This document shows positions 34,690 through 46,676 of a DNA stretch of 64,000 bases, piece after piece. The position numbers and the translations under genes are program-made. Source of the stretch: Aselliscus stoliczkanus (Eukaryota > Chordata > Mammalia > Chiroptera > Hipposideridae); assembly GCA_033961575.1 (NCBI GenBank), contig CM066737.1:89586271-89650270 (forward strand), in the 5' to 3' direction. The number at the start of each line of letters is the position of its first letter. Position 1 is the first letter of the stretch. The notes beneath the pieces are model-generated. The model saw only the letters and a program-made list of their open reading frames with translations, made no database searches and was not told the origin of the DNA.

Positions 34690-35310
34690 CTCTACACAGC
34701 AAGTCAGGAATTTATTTAAAATGCAAATCACTGTCATTCCCTATTGTCTTGCTTAAGACCATTTCATGGCTCTCAGTGCTACTAACAATAACATCCAACT
34801 CCTAATGGTGGCTACAAAGTCCTATCTACTGCCCGAATTTCAGCTCCTACTGAAACCTCTTATCACCCATCTTCACCCCCTCATCCTTCTTTTATCCTAC
34901 TTTTGACATGCAGGCCTTCTTAGTGACCCAGGGAAGTGCCTAACTTACTCCCACCTCAGGACCTTTGCATGTGCTGCTTCCTTCTCCTGAAAGGCTCTTC
35001 CCTAGATATTTGCATGGATAGCGCCTTTTGGAATTGTGACCTCAGCAAAAGTGTCACCTCCTCAGAGGACTTCTCTGGCTACCCAATCTGAAGTAAGCCT
35101 CTCTAGGCACATGGACCATATCACTCAGTTTTATTTTCTCCATGGGACTTATCAGCATCTGAAATTAGTTGCATTTGTCTGTTCTTATTGTTAGTCTCAC
35201 CCCCTCCAAAATAAAAGCTTCAGGAAAACAGGGACCTAATCTTCCTGTTTATTATATATTGTTGTATCTTCAGTTCCCACAGAAATGCTTAGGGCTGGAT
35301 AGCATTCAAT
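34690..35310 (+). mobile_element. LINE-2 3' region
   Basis: Order and wording match L2: CCAACTCCTAATGGTGGCTA, ACCTCAGGACCTTTGCATGT, GTCACCTCCTCAGAGGACTT, CATGGGACTTATCAGCATCT, GAAAACAGGGACCTAATCTT. Ends just before GK exon 3. Confidence 0.85.
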
Positions 35311-35377
35311 TTTGTGCTGAATTAATTAATTTGCTTGAGATAATCATACCATGGAGTAAAATATTCTATGAAAATAC

Positions 35378-35484
35378 CTTTTATGTTGGAAATATCAATA
35401 TTGAGCTGTCCAAGTTTCTCACAGGTTTTCTCTATGCATTCATAGACAGACTGCAGAATTTCCTTAGGATCTTGTTCCACCCAT
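35378..35484 (-). CDS. GK: Glycerol kinase, coding exon 3 (residues 51-87)
   Basis: A 107-nt exon reading [20 protein letters not shown] then [15 protein letters not shown]. The first base completes Gly51 and the last begins Ala87. The acceptor is CAAAG before A-TGG-GTG and the donor is AAAAG then GTATTT. The W-V-E-Q-D-P segment is a hallmark of glycerol kinases of the FGGY family. From memory, the human enzyme has His where this copy has Gln just after KEIL. No frameshift or stop. Confidence 0.97.
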
Positions 35485-35789
35485 CTTTGAACAAAAGAAC
35501 GTATTTGGTTAGTCCACAAGAAAGCAATACAACTGCAATTTATTTCTCTAGAAATACTAGCTTATGATGTATCGCTGGTATACAAATTAAAATCAGATAA
35601 GCAAAGCAAAGAATATCTAACACTAATGGAACGATTTAAAGAAAAGTCTATTTCCCTTACATTTTTATTATTCTTCATACAGTAATGAATCATTTGAAAG
35701 AAGGCAAGTAATAACAGGTCACAAAAATAGCAAATATTCTGCCTATTTTTAAATCATGTTTTCAAATCCAATAAGAAATTAGTTCCCTT

Positions 35790-35876
35790 GGCTGGTCCCC
35801 TTCCCTAATTCCCTAACACTTTCCCCTCCCCCAATTCCCCAATAAAATCTTAAAAAAACAAAACAAAACAAAAACA
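35790..35876 (+). repeat. Severely 5'-truncated long SINE tail
   Basis: Only the last about 60 bp (CCCCTTCCCTAATTCCCTAA ... CCAATAAAATCTT) plus AAAAC-rich tail, bracketed by AGAAATTAGTTCCC. Confidence 0.88.
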
Positions 35877-36289
35877 GAAATTAGTTCCCCAATTCTTTAT
35901 ATCCTGTTGGTTTGATGAATTGATAAACTATATATGCATGTTTCACTAGATTTTTCTAAGTGGACTGATATCTTTCTATGAAGCAAAAGGAATTCTGAAA
36001 AGTCAAGTGTACTTATCTCTCTTGCCATTTTTTCTCAAAACATTTTGTTAGAATTTAGGGGAAAATTTAAATTTTTTCTAATAACTATTTCAAGTAAGAG
36101 AAGCAATTGGTCAAAGTTGTCAGACCCAATCTCAGTGCAATTTTGGTAAGGTACCAGGACCAAGACTGAAAGGCGCATAATAAATGACAAGGAAGCGAGA
36201 CCTGGGAGAAATAAACGTTGATTGAGGAAACCCAAAAGCAGAAATGATACAAGCTAAAAGAATCCTACACTAGGATCTACAAGTAGCAA

Positions 36290-36510
36290 GGGAATTCCAA
36301 ATGCCTTTCTTCTCTACTGATGACAGACATTTGGGTCGTCTCCAGTTTGGGTTATTATGAATAAAGCTGCTATAAACATTCATGTCTTAAGTTTTTCTAT
36401 ACACATATGCTTTCATTGCTCTTGGACTAATTCCTAAGGGTGCAATGCTGCAGATGTATGGTTAATTTCATAAGCAACTGCCACAGAATTTTTCAAAGTG
36501 GTTGTATCAT
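36290..36510 (-). mobile_element. L1 ORF2 C-terminal/3' fragment
   Basis: Plus strand shows TTTGGGTCGTCTCCAGTTTG, GGTTATTATGAATAAAGCTG, CTATAAACATTCATG: the complement of the L1 ORF2 end. Old copy. Confidence 0.75.
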
Positions 36511-36636
36511 ACATCTCAATAAATTTTAAATATACTTAGCATTCTATTTAATCACAAGTACTACATATGAACATTATTCTCCAATAGGATGATTTTAGTA
36601 TTAGATATGTGAATGCTTTTAAAAACACATATCTTT

Positions 36637-36770
36637 AGGGCCGGCCAAGTGGCGCGGTGGTTAAGAGCTGGCTTGGGACGCCAGCAGCCCCGGTTCGGGT
36701 CCCACACGTGACGGCCAGTGACACTGCCCTCAAAAAAAATAAAATAAAAAATAAAAAACAAAATAAAAAC
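36637..36770 (+). repeat. Short tRNA-SINE
   Basis: GGGCCGGCCAAGTGGCGCGG head; AAAACACATATCTTT / AAAACACATATTTTT flank it. Confidence 0.92.
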
Positions 36771-37111
36771 ACATATTTTTAACACTCAGATCAGCAAAGC
36801 AGCGGTTTGGCAGTGATGGGGACACAGAAGTAAATGACTTGAAAGTCAATGCTGAATTTCCAAATATTTAATACTCCCTGGCTTTATTACTTTATCATCC
36901 CCTTCCTTTCTGTCTCTGAATTCTTAAGCCATCAGTTACCCACATGTTTTGCTGAGCTCCCAAGTTATTGTTTCTATTCTTGACTAATTAATACCTATCC
37001 CAAAAGTCTTCTCAGGAGGGTATTCAGTCAAGTTTACAAAGCCCCAGGGCAGTGGGGTGAGATGAATTAATAAATGTGATATATCTTTACATATTAAATT
37101 AGAAAACATAC

Positions 37112-37185
37112 CCTTCTTTTGGAAACTCCTGTTTTATTTCCACTTGATGGTGACTAAGTAGTTCAGCTGTTTTTGAATTGAAAAC
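37112..37185 (-). CDS. GK: Glycerol kinase, coding exon 2 (residues 27-51)
   Basis: Begins after a TTTTTCAG acceptor with [20 protein letters not shown] and continues FPKEG; the last Gly codon is completed by the first base of exon 3. The donor is GG then GTATGT. Length is 74 nt, entering in phase 0 and leaving after two bases of a codon. This part of the kinase follows the first phosphate loop and forms the early beta-strands of domain I. It lies about 10 kb downstream of exon 1 and 1.6 kb before exon 3. Frame and both splice sites are intact. Confidence 0.97.
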
Positions 37186-38059
37186 CTGAAAAATATATTG
37201 CAATATTATGGTCAAAATGCAGGCAGAGAGCAGATATTTAAAGTTATTCAGCAACCAAAGTTCTTATTCACTGATAGAAAAAGTCCAGCCAAATGAAATG
37301 CCATACAAGACGTTCTACTTTCTCTTCAGATAGAAACATAAAATTATAAGGTAACTTCGGATATAACATCTCTTTAGATAAATAGAAACTTATTAAAGAT
37401 AAAGCTAGAGGCTATTCCTTATTCTTTAAAATGAAAAAAAGTGGCTCCAGATACAGGAAAGTTAATGTATCAACCAATTAATAATACGGATTTCTTTTTG
37501 AGAATAGGAAAACCAACAATAAATAAAGGAGAGTTGGCAAAATGCTGATAGTAACTGTATATTGTTTTTTCATCTGGGAGTTCCTATACTAGAGTACCAA
37601 AGCACTTAGTCTTTTAGAGTAAGGATTCATATTTTCATTCAAGTTAACTTCCAAAATCACTGTTAATTGCAGCAGTAAAGTCCCATCCGATTAGGTGTGT
37701 GTTTCCATGCCTAGGTGTCCTGTGGGAGAAAAATTACCTGAGTGCAGGCTAAGAAAGAAAAGAAATAAGAGCGTGCAGGCTCACTGAGTCGCTGCTCCCC
37801 ACCCTCCCCATCCACGCGGACACCTCCTTTTTCTTTGGAAGCAATAAACACATCCTTTTTCTTTGGAAGAAATAAACAAACATAATAAAAGCAAGAAGGC
37901 CAATTCTCAAGCCCTTTGAGGAGATAAAATATCTTACAAGTCAAAGGTTAACTTAACACAACATAAGCAAAGGGCACTTGGCAGAAGCACATTTAAATTA
38001 CAACTTGGCATTACAGTATATGTCTAGGATGTCTACTTCATTTGTCCTATTTTATTTGC

Positions 38060-38135
38060 TGAAGTATCTCTAGGGTTTACAATAGTGCCTGATACAGAGT
38101 TGATGATTAATAAATGTTTGTTAAATGTGTGAATA
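38060..38135 (+). mobile_element. L2 3' end fragment
   Basis: GTTTACAATAGTGCCTGATA, TTAATAAATGTTTGTTAAAT. Confidence 0.6.
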
Positions 38136-38228
38136 AATATGGTCTATCAGATACTTACTAGGAGAAAAATTATCAAATAAAATCAGAAAGTTATGTGGCA
38201 AACTCTAATAAAAAAAAAACAGTTGTAT

Positions 38229-38345
38229 GGGCTGGCCGAGTGGCGCGATGTTTAAGCGCTGGCTTGGGAAGCCAGCAGCCCCGGTTCGGTCCCACATATG
38301 AGGGCCAGTGACACTGCCCTCAAAAAAAACAAAAAAAAAAAAACA
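38229..38345 (+). repeat. Short tRNA-SINE
   Basis: GGGCTGGCCGAGTGGCGCGA head to CACTGCCCTC plus A/C tail; immediately followed by a long SINE. CAGTTGTA precedes the pair and AGTTGTA follows it. Confidence 0.92.
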
Positions 38346-38348
38346 ACA

Positions 38349-38786
38349 GGGCCGGCTGAGTGGTGCATTGGTTAAGAGCTGGTTTTGGGATGCCAGCGGT
38401 CCCGGTTTGGATCCCACATTTGAGGGCCAGTGACGCTGCCCTCTACAGCTAACAACAGCTCCACCTGGAGCTGGGCTGCAAGCCCCAGGGACGGTGTAGG
38501 CTGCAGCCCCTGCTGCAGTAGACTGCCATAGGCTACAGTGAGTGGCTGGCAGCCAGCCTGAGCTGCCAATAGCTGCGGTGAGCGACCATCCAGAGGCCGG
38601 CGACTGATCTGCCTCATCTGGGAAGAGCACAATGACGATACCAACATGGGCCAGTGAAGCAACATCCTCTGCAACTAGACTGAAGAACAAAAAGACAGCA
38701 ACTTGTCTGTTCCCCTTCCCCGATTCCCCAATGCTGCTCCCCTCCCAATTCCCTAATAAAAATCTTAAAAAAAAAAAAAAAAAAAA
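38349..38786 (+). repeat. Long tRNA-SINE, full length
   Basis: GGGCCGGCTGAGTGGTGCAT head to CCCTAATAAAAATCTT plus A-tail. Confidence 0.93.
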
Positions 38787-39264
38787 GTTGTATTTTTTTC
38801 TTCATATGACTGCTGCTCCCTATGTCTCCTCTCACATCCTCAAAGGACTCTGGGTTAAGGAACAAGGCGTCTGTTTTTGCTGGCTGGATTCATAAAAAAC
38901 CTCATTAGCAGACCTATGGGGCTATGAATGAAGTTGGACCCTTTTTCCATCACCTCCTAGTTTTAACTAGGCTAACTTCAGGAGCTTCACACTAAAAATG
39001 GATTTATAGGTCTTTGGAATAGGTAAAGGAATGGGAAAGATGTTGGTAAATTCCATTTGCCATACTAGAGCACAACGCCTCCTGATCACAGAACATCTGG
39101 ATTGTAACAGGATGAAGCTTGGACCACCCTACTTCTTTAGAGCACTGAATCTGAGGAGAAAACAGACATCACCTTTAGCTGTTTAGGATTTGACTCTTTG
39201 CATCACTCCCAAGTTTGTCAAGAAGTTTCTTCCTTGGGAACTCTAGCTAATCAACATATCAATA

Positions 39265-39344
39265 TTGGGCTGTTGGAAAAGTCATGATGTATTTTTTCTA
39301 TATTTTCGTTGCAAAAATGCGTCATGACTTTTCCGACAACTCAA
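39265..39344. mobile_element. 80-bp palindromic mariner-like MITE, copy 2
   Basis: TTGGGCTGTTGGAAAAGTCA ... CATGACTTTTCCGACAACTCAA, preceded by TA. Confidence 0.88.
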
Positions 39345-39420
39345 TGTTTTGGTCCCTCTCTTGTGCCTTTTTAATAAAATGAACCAATTTAGCCTAAATA
39401 ATTTAAAACTCTAACGCCAT

Positions 39421-39870
39421 TGGGCCGGCCGAGTGGCGCATTGGTTAAGCGCTGGTTTTGGGATGCCAGCGGCCCCGGTTCGGATCCCACATGAGGGCCA
39501 GTGACACTGCCCTCTACAGCTAACAACAGCTCCACCTGGAGCTGGGCTGTGCGAGCCCCGGTGATGGTGTGGGCTGCAGCCCCTGCTGCAGTGGGCTGCC
39601 ATAGGCTACAGTGAGTGGCCCGCAGCCAGCGTGAGCGGCTGGCAGCCAAGCGTGAGCTGCCAATAGCCGCAGTGAGCGACATCCAGAGGCCAGCGACCGA
39701 TCTGCCTCATCCGGGAAGAGCGCAATGACGATACCAACAGTGAAGCAACATCCTCCGCAACTAAACTTTAGAACAAGAAGACAGCAACTTGTCTGTTCCC
39801 CTTCCCCGATTCCCCAACGCTGTTCCCCTCCACCAAATCCCCAATAAAATCTTAAAAAAAAAAAAAAAAA
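39421..39870 (+). repeat. Long tRNA-SINE, full length, perfect target duplication
   Basis: GGGCCGGCCGAGTGGCGCAT head, complete body, A-tail. AACTCTAACGCCATT at 39,406-39,420 and again after the tail. Nearly identical to 30,542-31,000, so a young copy. Confidence 0.95.
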
Positions 39871-39985
39871 AAACTCTAACGCCATTCAGGAAAACCTTTT
39901 AAGTCCATCTCAGGGTTTCCTCCCTAGCCTTAAAGGAGAGGATTCTAAACCTCTCAAGGAGAATGGACTGCATTCTTTGATTGAT

Positions 39986-40029
39986 ATGCAGAAACTTCTA
40001 AGAGACAATGCAGAAACTTCTAAGAGACA
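39986..40029. repeat. Tandem duplication 2 x 22 bp
   Basis: ATGCAGAAACTTCTAAGAGA plus CA, twice in a row. Confidence 0.9.
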
Positions 40030-40857
40030 AAGGAACTTTTTAACAGCCTCCTCCCCAAAACACACATCAACAATGTACCCAGAGGGAAAGAAGCAAATTA
40101 GGAATGATGTAGTCTGATGGGTAGATCAACCTATGATGTTAAGTTACAACCAAATTCTTTGGGGAATTGAGAGCAAGGGTCGTTATCTTACAAATCTTTG
40201 TGAAACTAGAAATGTAAGTCTAGAAGTTCAAAGCCCACCTATCTTTACCATCCTCAAGTCCTAAGACTGAAGATACAAAATAGCAAAAGAGGGGTTTTCA
40301 TTTGTTTGTTTGTTTTTAAAGCATAAACTATTACTCTGGTCCAAGGCTTCTTGCCAAAAACAAATACAAATCTTAATTGTCTTTTTCACAAATATTAGTA
40401 AGAAAAAGCCTTAGCCATCTGAACAAATAAATTTATTCCAATTGCTATAAATTGGTGGGGGTTTTGTTTTGCTTTAATGTGCCCATCTCATGGCTAAAAT
40501 GTTAAAAACACCAGGTCTTTGGTTGCATCTGTCTATATATGTGTATGTATGTCTATCTCCAGAGAATATTACTAGAATTAGTTTGTAAAAAGCTCTGTTT
40601 AATTGGCCTAAAGGAATTAAATGCTTATATAAAAATTCTCAAAAATATAATAGAAAACTACCCAAATGTCTTTTCTGAATCAGGTGATCTGAAAAATATT
40701 TGATATGAAAGTTTCCTTGAGTTTGGTTTGGTTAAATAGGCATGTCTTTAGAGCATCATTCTTAAGTATAACACGTTTATTCTACCTGGGTTTATTAGTC
40801 CGGGTTTATTAGTCCATGTTTTCTCTGTTGCAAAATTTGTCAGCAAGAAAAATAACT

Positions 40858-40911
40858 CGGGCCGCTGGCTTCCCAAGCCAGCGCTTAACCACTGCGCCAC
40901 TCGGCCAGCCC
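40858..40911 (-). repeat. Short tRNA-SINE, 3'-lacking fragment
   Basis: Minus: GGGCTGGCCGAGTGGCGCAG through CCAGCGGCCCG, then stops before the CACTGCCCTC end. Internal priming or deletion. Confidence 0.85.
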
Positions 40912-41409
40912 TCAACAACCTCAACAATATTTTAGTTGTATGGTATTTGTCCTTAAATAGTTTCTGAAAATCTTTTAGTAACTTGAAACCTCCAAGTTTT
41001 GCTAGGTTAAGTTGAATGATGAGTCAAATTAAATTCACTGAGTATGTAGGATCATTTCCAAACATGATAAAGTACTGAAACATTAATTGTTAAATAAGTC
41101 TAAGCTTATCTATTCTTGACTTTGTAATCACCGATACACCAAATAATACATTTTAGACCTGCTAAGAAGGCAAAAAAGAACTTCACCCTGGGCTGGGAGT
41201 AGCGAGATCAAGCCTCAGCCCTGCCCAAAAGACGTTACCACTACTGGTGCTGCGATGACTGCTACTATTTCTACTACTACCTCCACCAACCATATGTGAC
41301 AGAGTTAGGATTTGAAATCACCAGTTCAATATTCACCTTTAAGCCCAAATCATGTATTGGTTCCAGATTTTGTTTTTTGGGGGAGAGCAATTAAAAACAG
41401 AAGAAACAT

Positions 41410-41514
41410 TAAGCGCTGGCCTGGGAAGCCAGCAGCCCTGGTTCGGGTCCCACATATGAGGGCCAGTGACACTGCCCTCAAAAAAAATAAAAACAAAAAT
41501 AAAAATAAATAAAC
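41410..41514 (+). repeat. Short tRNA-SINE, 5'-truncated
   Basis: Starts at TTAAGCGCTGGCCTGGGAAG, lacking the GGGCCGGCCGAG end; tail AAATAAAAACAAAAAT. Confidence 0.88.
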
Positions 41515-42354
41515 ATAAACCTAGAGTACTCAAAAAATAATTCAGGTTTACAAGATAAAAGTATGGTAAGAAGTATCAGATAGCTGTGGAAGCACATGTG
41601 TTTCTAAAAAAGTAAAAACCTCAAGAAGGAAAAAGAAATGACATGCTTTATCCATCTCTCTTAGGGAAAGAGTTTTCATCTTAAATTGTCTGAAGTATCA
41701 GGTACAATGAACATTGTCACAAATTGTTTTCATTTTTGATGCGGTGTGGGTGTTGACCACTAATGGTATCAAAAATATGTGCAGGATTATTTTGATAACT
41801 GTGTTTATAATTTTAAAATGTCATGGGGAAGGTCGATGAGTTTCTAAAACCTGTTCCTGTGTGTTACATGTAACAGACATGGTAAATATTTGTTTACAGT
41901 CTTTGTTCGACAACCCATGCATTTAAGTGAAATGAACAAAAAGGAAAACAGGTGTATAGATATGTGATTTTAAGAGTAAAGTTAGTCTTAAAATGCAAAT
42001 AAAATGTGGATCATGTCCTCAAAAAAAAAAGTCACCAGCTCTGTATGTATTTTTATGCCCAAATCATGACACAATTCTACATTTGGAAGAGGGGGATAGT
42101 TAGAAAAATGAAGAAACAAGAAAAATTATTTTTATAAAAAGTTGTTTTAGAAGAACTTTCTGAAACAACACATGCCCTCTCCCTCTCTGTTTTAGAAAGA
42201 GTGTAGTGGAGAGGAAATGCTGCCTGTAGTAAGTAACTGCCCTTTGGGTTTGCCTCACTCATCCTATGACCAATTCAGCCATCCCATCATAAACCTGCAC
42301 ATTAATTTCCCTCCCCATTGGATTTCCCCACTGGCCAACCCTTTTATGCCACAC

Positions 42355-42430
42355 TCAACTTTACAATGTGATAAGACATTTATTCAGAAATTTCAACTTT
42401 ACAATGTGATAAGACATTTATTCAGAAATG
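42355..42430. repeat. Tandem duplication 2 x 38 bp
   Basis: TCAACTTTACAATGTGATAA ... TTCAGAAAT at 42,355-42,392 and 42,393-42,430, essentially identical. Confidence 0.93.
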
Positions 42431-42462
42431 TAAAACTCCCTCACTAGGACACTATGATACAG

Positions 42463-42542
42463 TTGGATTGTCAGAAAAGCCATGACGTTTTTTCTATATT
42501 TTTAGTTGCAAAAACTGCGTCATGACTTTTTCGACAACCTAA
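42463..42542. mobile_element. 80-bp palindromic mariner-like MITE, copy 3
   Basis: TTGGATTGTCAGAAAAGCCA ... CATGACTTTTTCGACAACCTAA, followed by TATATA. Confidence 0.88.
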
Positions 42543-43050
42543 TATATAAATTTGAATGACCTAAAATAAAAATACTGGCTACAAATGTTACACTGAAAAC
42601 CTGACCACAAAAGGCATAATGGCATCTCACAACAAGCCACGGAAGTAAAGAAAACCTGGCAAATGGCACTGTATTTTTCTTAAAAATGAAATTGTATCAA
42701 ATAGCTTATACCTATATCTAATACATCTATAGTTCACTTTTTCCAAGACCCCACAAGGTTTACTTTCCTATCTTCCAATTCAAGAGTTCTAGTCAACACA
42801 TCTGAGCCCTGTGGGCCCCTCCCTGCTGATGTCTATTCATGTGATGAGCACTGACCACATACCAGGTGCTGTGTTAGGCTTTGGGAAGGGAAGAAAAAAA
42901 AGGCACCATTCTGCTCCTAAAGGAGCTCAAATTTGAAAGCTCCTAACACTTATGCTTGTGAGAGACAAGAGGACAAAAGAAGGTGGGCAGCTCTCTAGTG
43001 AGAACACTTTCTTGTCATTTGTGTAATGTGATGGGCAAGAAAACAAACCA

Positions 43051-43198
43051 GAGGCAGCCAGTTAGCTCAGGTGGTTAGAGTGCAATACTCATAACACCAA
43101 GGTTGCCAGTTCAATCCCCACATGGGCCACTGAGATGTGCCCTCCACAACCAGATTGAAACAACTTCTTGACTTGGAGCTGATGGGTCCTGGAAAAAC
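43051..43198 (+). repeat. SINE, 165-bp type
   Basis: GGCAGCCAGTTAGCTCAGGT head to GGTCCTGGAAAAACAAAC; the expected ACTGTTCCCC end is replaced by a GA/GAAA microsatellite. Confidence 0.9.
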
Positions 43199-43200
<2 letters not shown>

Positions 43201-43242
<42 letters not shown>

Positions 43243-43249
43243 AAGGAAG

Positions 43250-43332
<83 letters not shown>

Positions 43333-43335
43333 AAA
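43201..43335. repeat. (GA)n then (GAAA)n purine tract
   Basis: About 135 bp of pure purine on plus: about 19 GA units, GAAGGAAGGAAG, then about 20 GAAA units, grown from the 3' end of the SINE just before. Confidence 0.96.
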
Positions 43336-43909
43336 CAAACCAACTTGGAAGGGGGTAAAAAACCCACAAAAGAATCACAACTACAGTAATCACAAGAGTG
43401 GCCTCATTCCAGCTATGAACCAAATGAGTTTTACCAAATTTATTGTTCATTAGTCCTGGCCCCTAATAGGTGGTTAATAAACGTTTTGAATAAATAAACG
43501 AAAAGAAAGCGGAAATTCATATGAGGTCTCTAAGTATAATGAGACAACTGGGGCCAAGACACCGCTTCCTGCCAAAACAAGCACGGAACTACAATTCGAG
43601 TCATTCTTCATAGACACTGGCTATTGGAACAAAATTATTATGCAACCATTATCCATGGTGACTACACCTGAGCCCAACCCAGGACCTGCTGAGTCACAGG
43701 ATGATCAAATCAGCAGTACTTATTCAAAGGCAATTTTTTTACATATTGCAAAACTAAGCTGTACATATAGTTTTCTTGGTAAAGATACATTTATGACCAT
43801 AATCAGAACTGAAGCTTGAGTGATAGGTGGGTAGGTGGCCTTCTCCAGCCTCCCGGAATCTTCCCTTTACAGTACTCCAGGCAGCCAGGAAGCCTAAGGC
43901 AGGAGTTAG

Positions 43910-44070
43910 GGAGAACAGGCTCCTGAATTTGAATGCTAATTTTACCAGATACTCTGCAACCTTGGGAACAATCCCTAGCATGGTCTAATTACCTATGTAA
44001 AGGAGCTTAATACTATTAATCATCAGCATCACAGTTATTATAATGATTAAATGAGGTAATGCTGGAAAAG
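43910..44070 (+). repeat. MIR-like SINE
   Basis: CTCCTGAATTTGAATGCTAA, CTGCAACCTTGGGAACAA, TTATTATAATGATTAAATGA, GGTAATGC. Confidence 0.65.
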
Positions 44071-46266
44071 TCCTTGCTTTCAGTCACAACACATTCTAAG
44101 CCTTTGTTTTAACATTCACCTTAGAAGGAGGAAAAAAAACAAAGTTACCAAATGAAAGAAGGAAGATGACAGTAAGCTGCAACTTTGTCTTATAACAAAT
44201 GGCCCCTCCTTAAAACCTGTTACTATCTTTCCAAGAAGTTGCTACTCTGCAATCTGAGTAACAATGTGCCAACGGGAGTTTACTTTCCTATCAGACAAGT
44301 TGGAAATTTTCCTTTGGTACAAAGCATATGCATAAATTGCCAAGATTAATTCTTTGACAACTGGAGGAAGAAATGAATATGTTCTAAAATTGCAGGTCTA
44401 TTACTAAAATGGAAGAAATTACCTAATTAAACATACCCAAGGCAGAAAGTTTTAAGATTTTTTTTTTGACTAGGTAAAAAGGATAACCAGAATTAAAATT
44501 CAGTTGACCTATAAAAGAGAAATAAAAATCTCCGCAACATGTATGAAGTGCTCCCTGTAGACAAAACATGTCATTTGTGAAGATGTTTTAAAGAATAGAA
44601 AGATGAAGACTTTAAAAGGAGGTCCCTCATAAGTGCAGCAGGCATAGAATTATAATACAAAGTAGGCAATAAGAGCTACTAACAAAGAGATAAGAAAAAC
44701 GCAGTAGGAAGGGGGATAAATTCTGACTAAGGGTTTGAGGAGAGAAGGCAGTTGAGCCCCTACGTATTTGGAGGCAGAGTAGAATTTCAAGAAGGTATAG
44801 GGAACAGGGGAGGAGGCATTTCGCTTGGATGAAGGAGCATGAATAAAAAAATCTTGTGTTCTCTATGGGAGAAAGTTAATATTGCTAGCAGAGAAAAGGG
44901 GAGAAGAAAGCTTGGAGAGGTTATTTGTATTGTGAAAGTTGAATTAGATACGTAAATTGAATGAATAATGGTCAGGAAATTATTTAAATATCTTTAACTT
45001 TATAAGCTTCCTTATGACAGTCTTATTCACCATAGTTTTTGTGAGAAGGTAAGCAATTATTTTTGAGTCATAATTACAACGTGGAACAATATAACTGGAA
45101 TAACTCCTGGGAATCATCTTGTGATTGAAGCACTTATTCAGCAATTCTATTATCTGCATTTTGCAGGGAGTGGTTTAGCAAGCTCTTTCCTTATAACCAA
45201 AGGGAAATACACCTCGCTAAACCATTCCCAGGTTTTTCTCTACTTCTCATAGGATCTGTAAGTCTTTAATCTACCTCTGCAGCATTCTTTTCTAGTAGTT
45301 TCTCAAGGAGTGGAAAACTTCATTTATCAACTTTTACACATTATTTTATAAGAAGGATGGGAATCGCCTGAATTTGCACCTTAGCTTACTCACTGAGTTC
45401 AGGCCATACAGAGCCCAATAAACAGAAACCCAACTTTCAAAGGCTCATGTGGAATGTCACACACTGAACTGATTGAGAGAATATGAAGTAGACTTAGTCC
45501 TTCCCCACCAGTGCAGAAAGATGTCTCTTGGACAACCAAATCTGAGGGACCAAGAACAACCCGCAGTAGATAAAGACCGCTGGGCTACATGGGCAGCAAC
45601 AGTGAAGAGTCGAAAGGAAGACAAGCACCACCAGGCTGACTCCTAAAAAGCCTACAAAAGTTATAAAATATTTTACCCACTTTCAGAGACGGAAAAGGCT
45701 GTATAAACCTGAAAATAAGCACCTTGTGTTTGGTTTTCCCCCTACTGTGCTTTATGAACTAGTTGCCAACATTCAAGAGTAGGAAGATATTACTGAAAAC
45801 TTGAGATGACCAGCTTTTCTTAAAGAATTTGAAGATCTGGCAACACTGGGCTTGTGTTCCTGCTTGGCAACTATAGACTACCGTACCCCCTTGGTTTGAT
45901 TCTGCTCTCCAGTGGGCCAGCTCTTCCTCTTAACCTGCCTGGCCCCTGCAGGCATGTGTGTGGGCAATTCTGGAATATGGTTTCAAGACTCAACAGTCAG
46001 CACACAGTCTTAATGGTCTCTCTCTTCATTTTAAACACAAAATGATGATTATACACTTTGTATACCAATCAATTCCAGTTAAGTAAGGCAGACCATCTTA
46101 CTTATGATTCAGGATTACCTTATAAACATTTATGAAAATAAGACAAAGTGAAACCTGTCCTGGGTGATCAAAAGATAAACAGTGTAAAAGATTGTAGAAC
46201 TATGTCTTGGCAGCTCAGACCAGGATAACTGACTCATGAAATAAGATTCAAACTAAAACTGGACTG

Positions 46267-46363
46267 AGCCTGCCGAGTGGCGTGGTGGTTAAAGCTGGCT
46301 TGGGAAGCCAGAGGCCCCGGTTCAGATCCCACATATGAGGGCCAGCGACACTGCCCTTAAAGA
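46267..46363 (+). repeat. Short tRNA-SINE
   Basis: GCCTGCCGAGTGGCGTGGTG head; AAACTAAAACTGGACTGA / AAACTAAAATTGGACTGA flank it. Confidence 0.93.
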
Positions 46364-46676
46364 AACTAAAATTGGACTGAAATCTTTCCAGTGTAGACAA
46401 GAGAGAGGGGTATCAAAATGAAGGCACAAACGCAGGTTTTGGTCAAATGGCCGGCTAAACAGAAGCTTGGAACAATATATATAATGTATACATATAATAT
46501 ACATCCACATACATATACATATTACTAATGCAGAAAAAATGATTTGAGGTAAAGTAGTGAAGATGGAGCTAAATAATCATTAAATATTTAATTTACATCA
46601 ACTTGCAGGTTAGTCAAATGTCCACTGAAGCATGGGCTATTATTAACCAACAACCATTTGTTTAAATTACTTTTAA

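Larger units (their letters stand above)
25140..35377. other. GK intron 3 (10.2 kb)
   Basis: Holds a split MER5-like element, a stack of L1 tails and SINEs (26.4-27.7 kb), an L3-like fragment, a MIR, an inverted-repeat pair (29.07 and 33.2 kb), nested long SINEs and an L2. Stretches 25,150-25,830, 28,000-28,430, 28,690-29,060, 29,610-30,490 and 32,300-33,160 show nothing I can name. Confidence 0.6.
35485..37111. other. GK intron 2
   Basis: Holds a truncated SINE tail (35,790-35,876), an L1 fragment (36,290-36,510) and a short SINE (36,637-36,760). The rest, including 35,900-36,280 and 36,780-37,110, shows nothing nameable. Confidence 0.6.

Noticed and set aside
43067..43450. Frames with long Phe/Leu/Ser or Lys/Glu/Arg repeats
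   Set aside because: Products of the GA/GAAA microsatellite, read in different frames.
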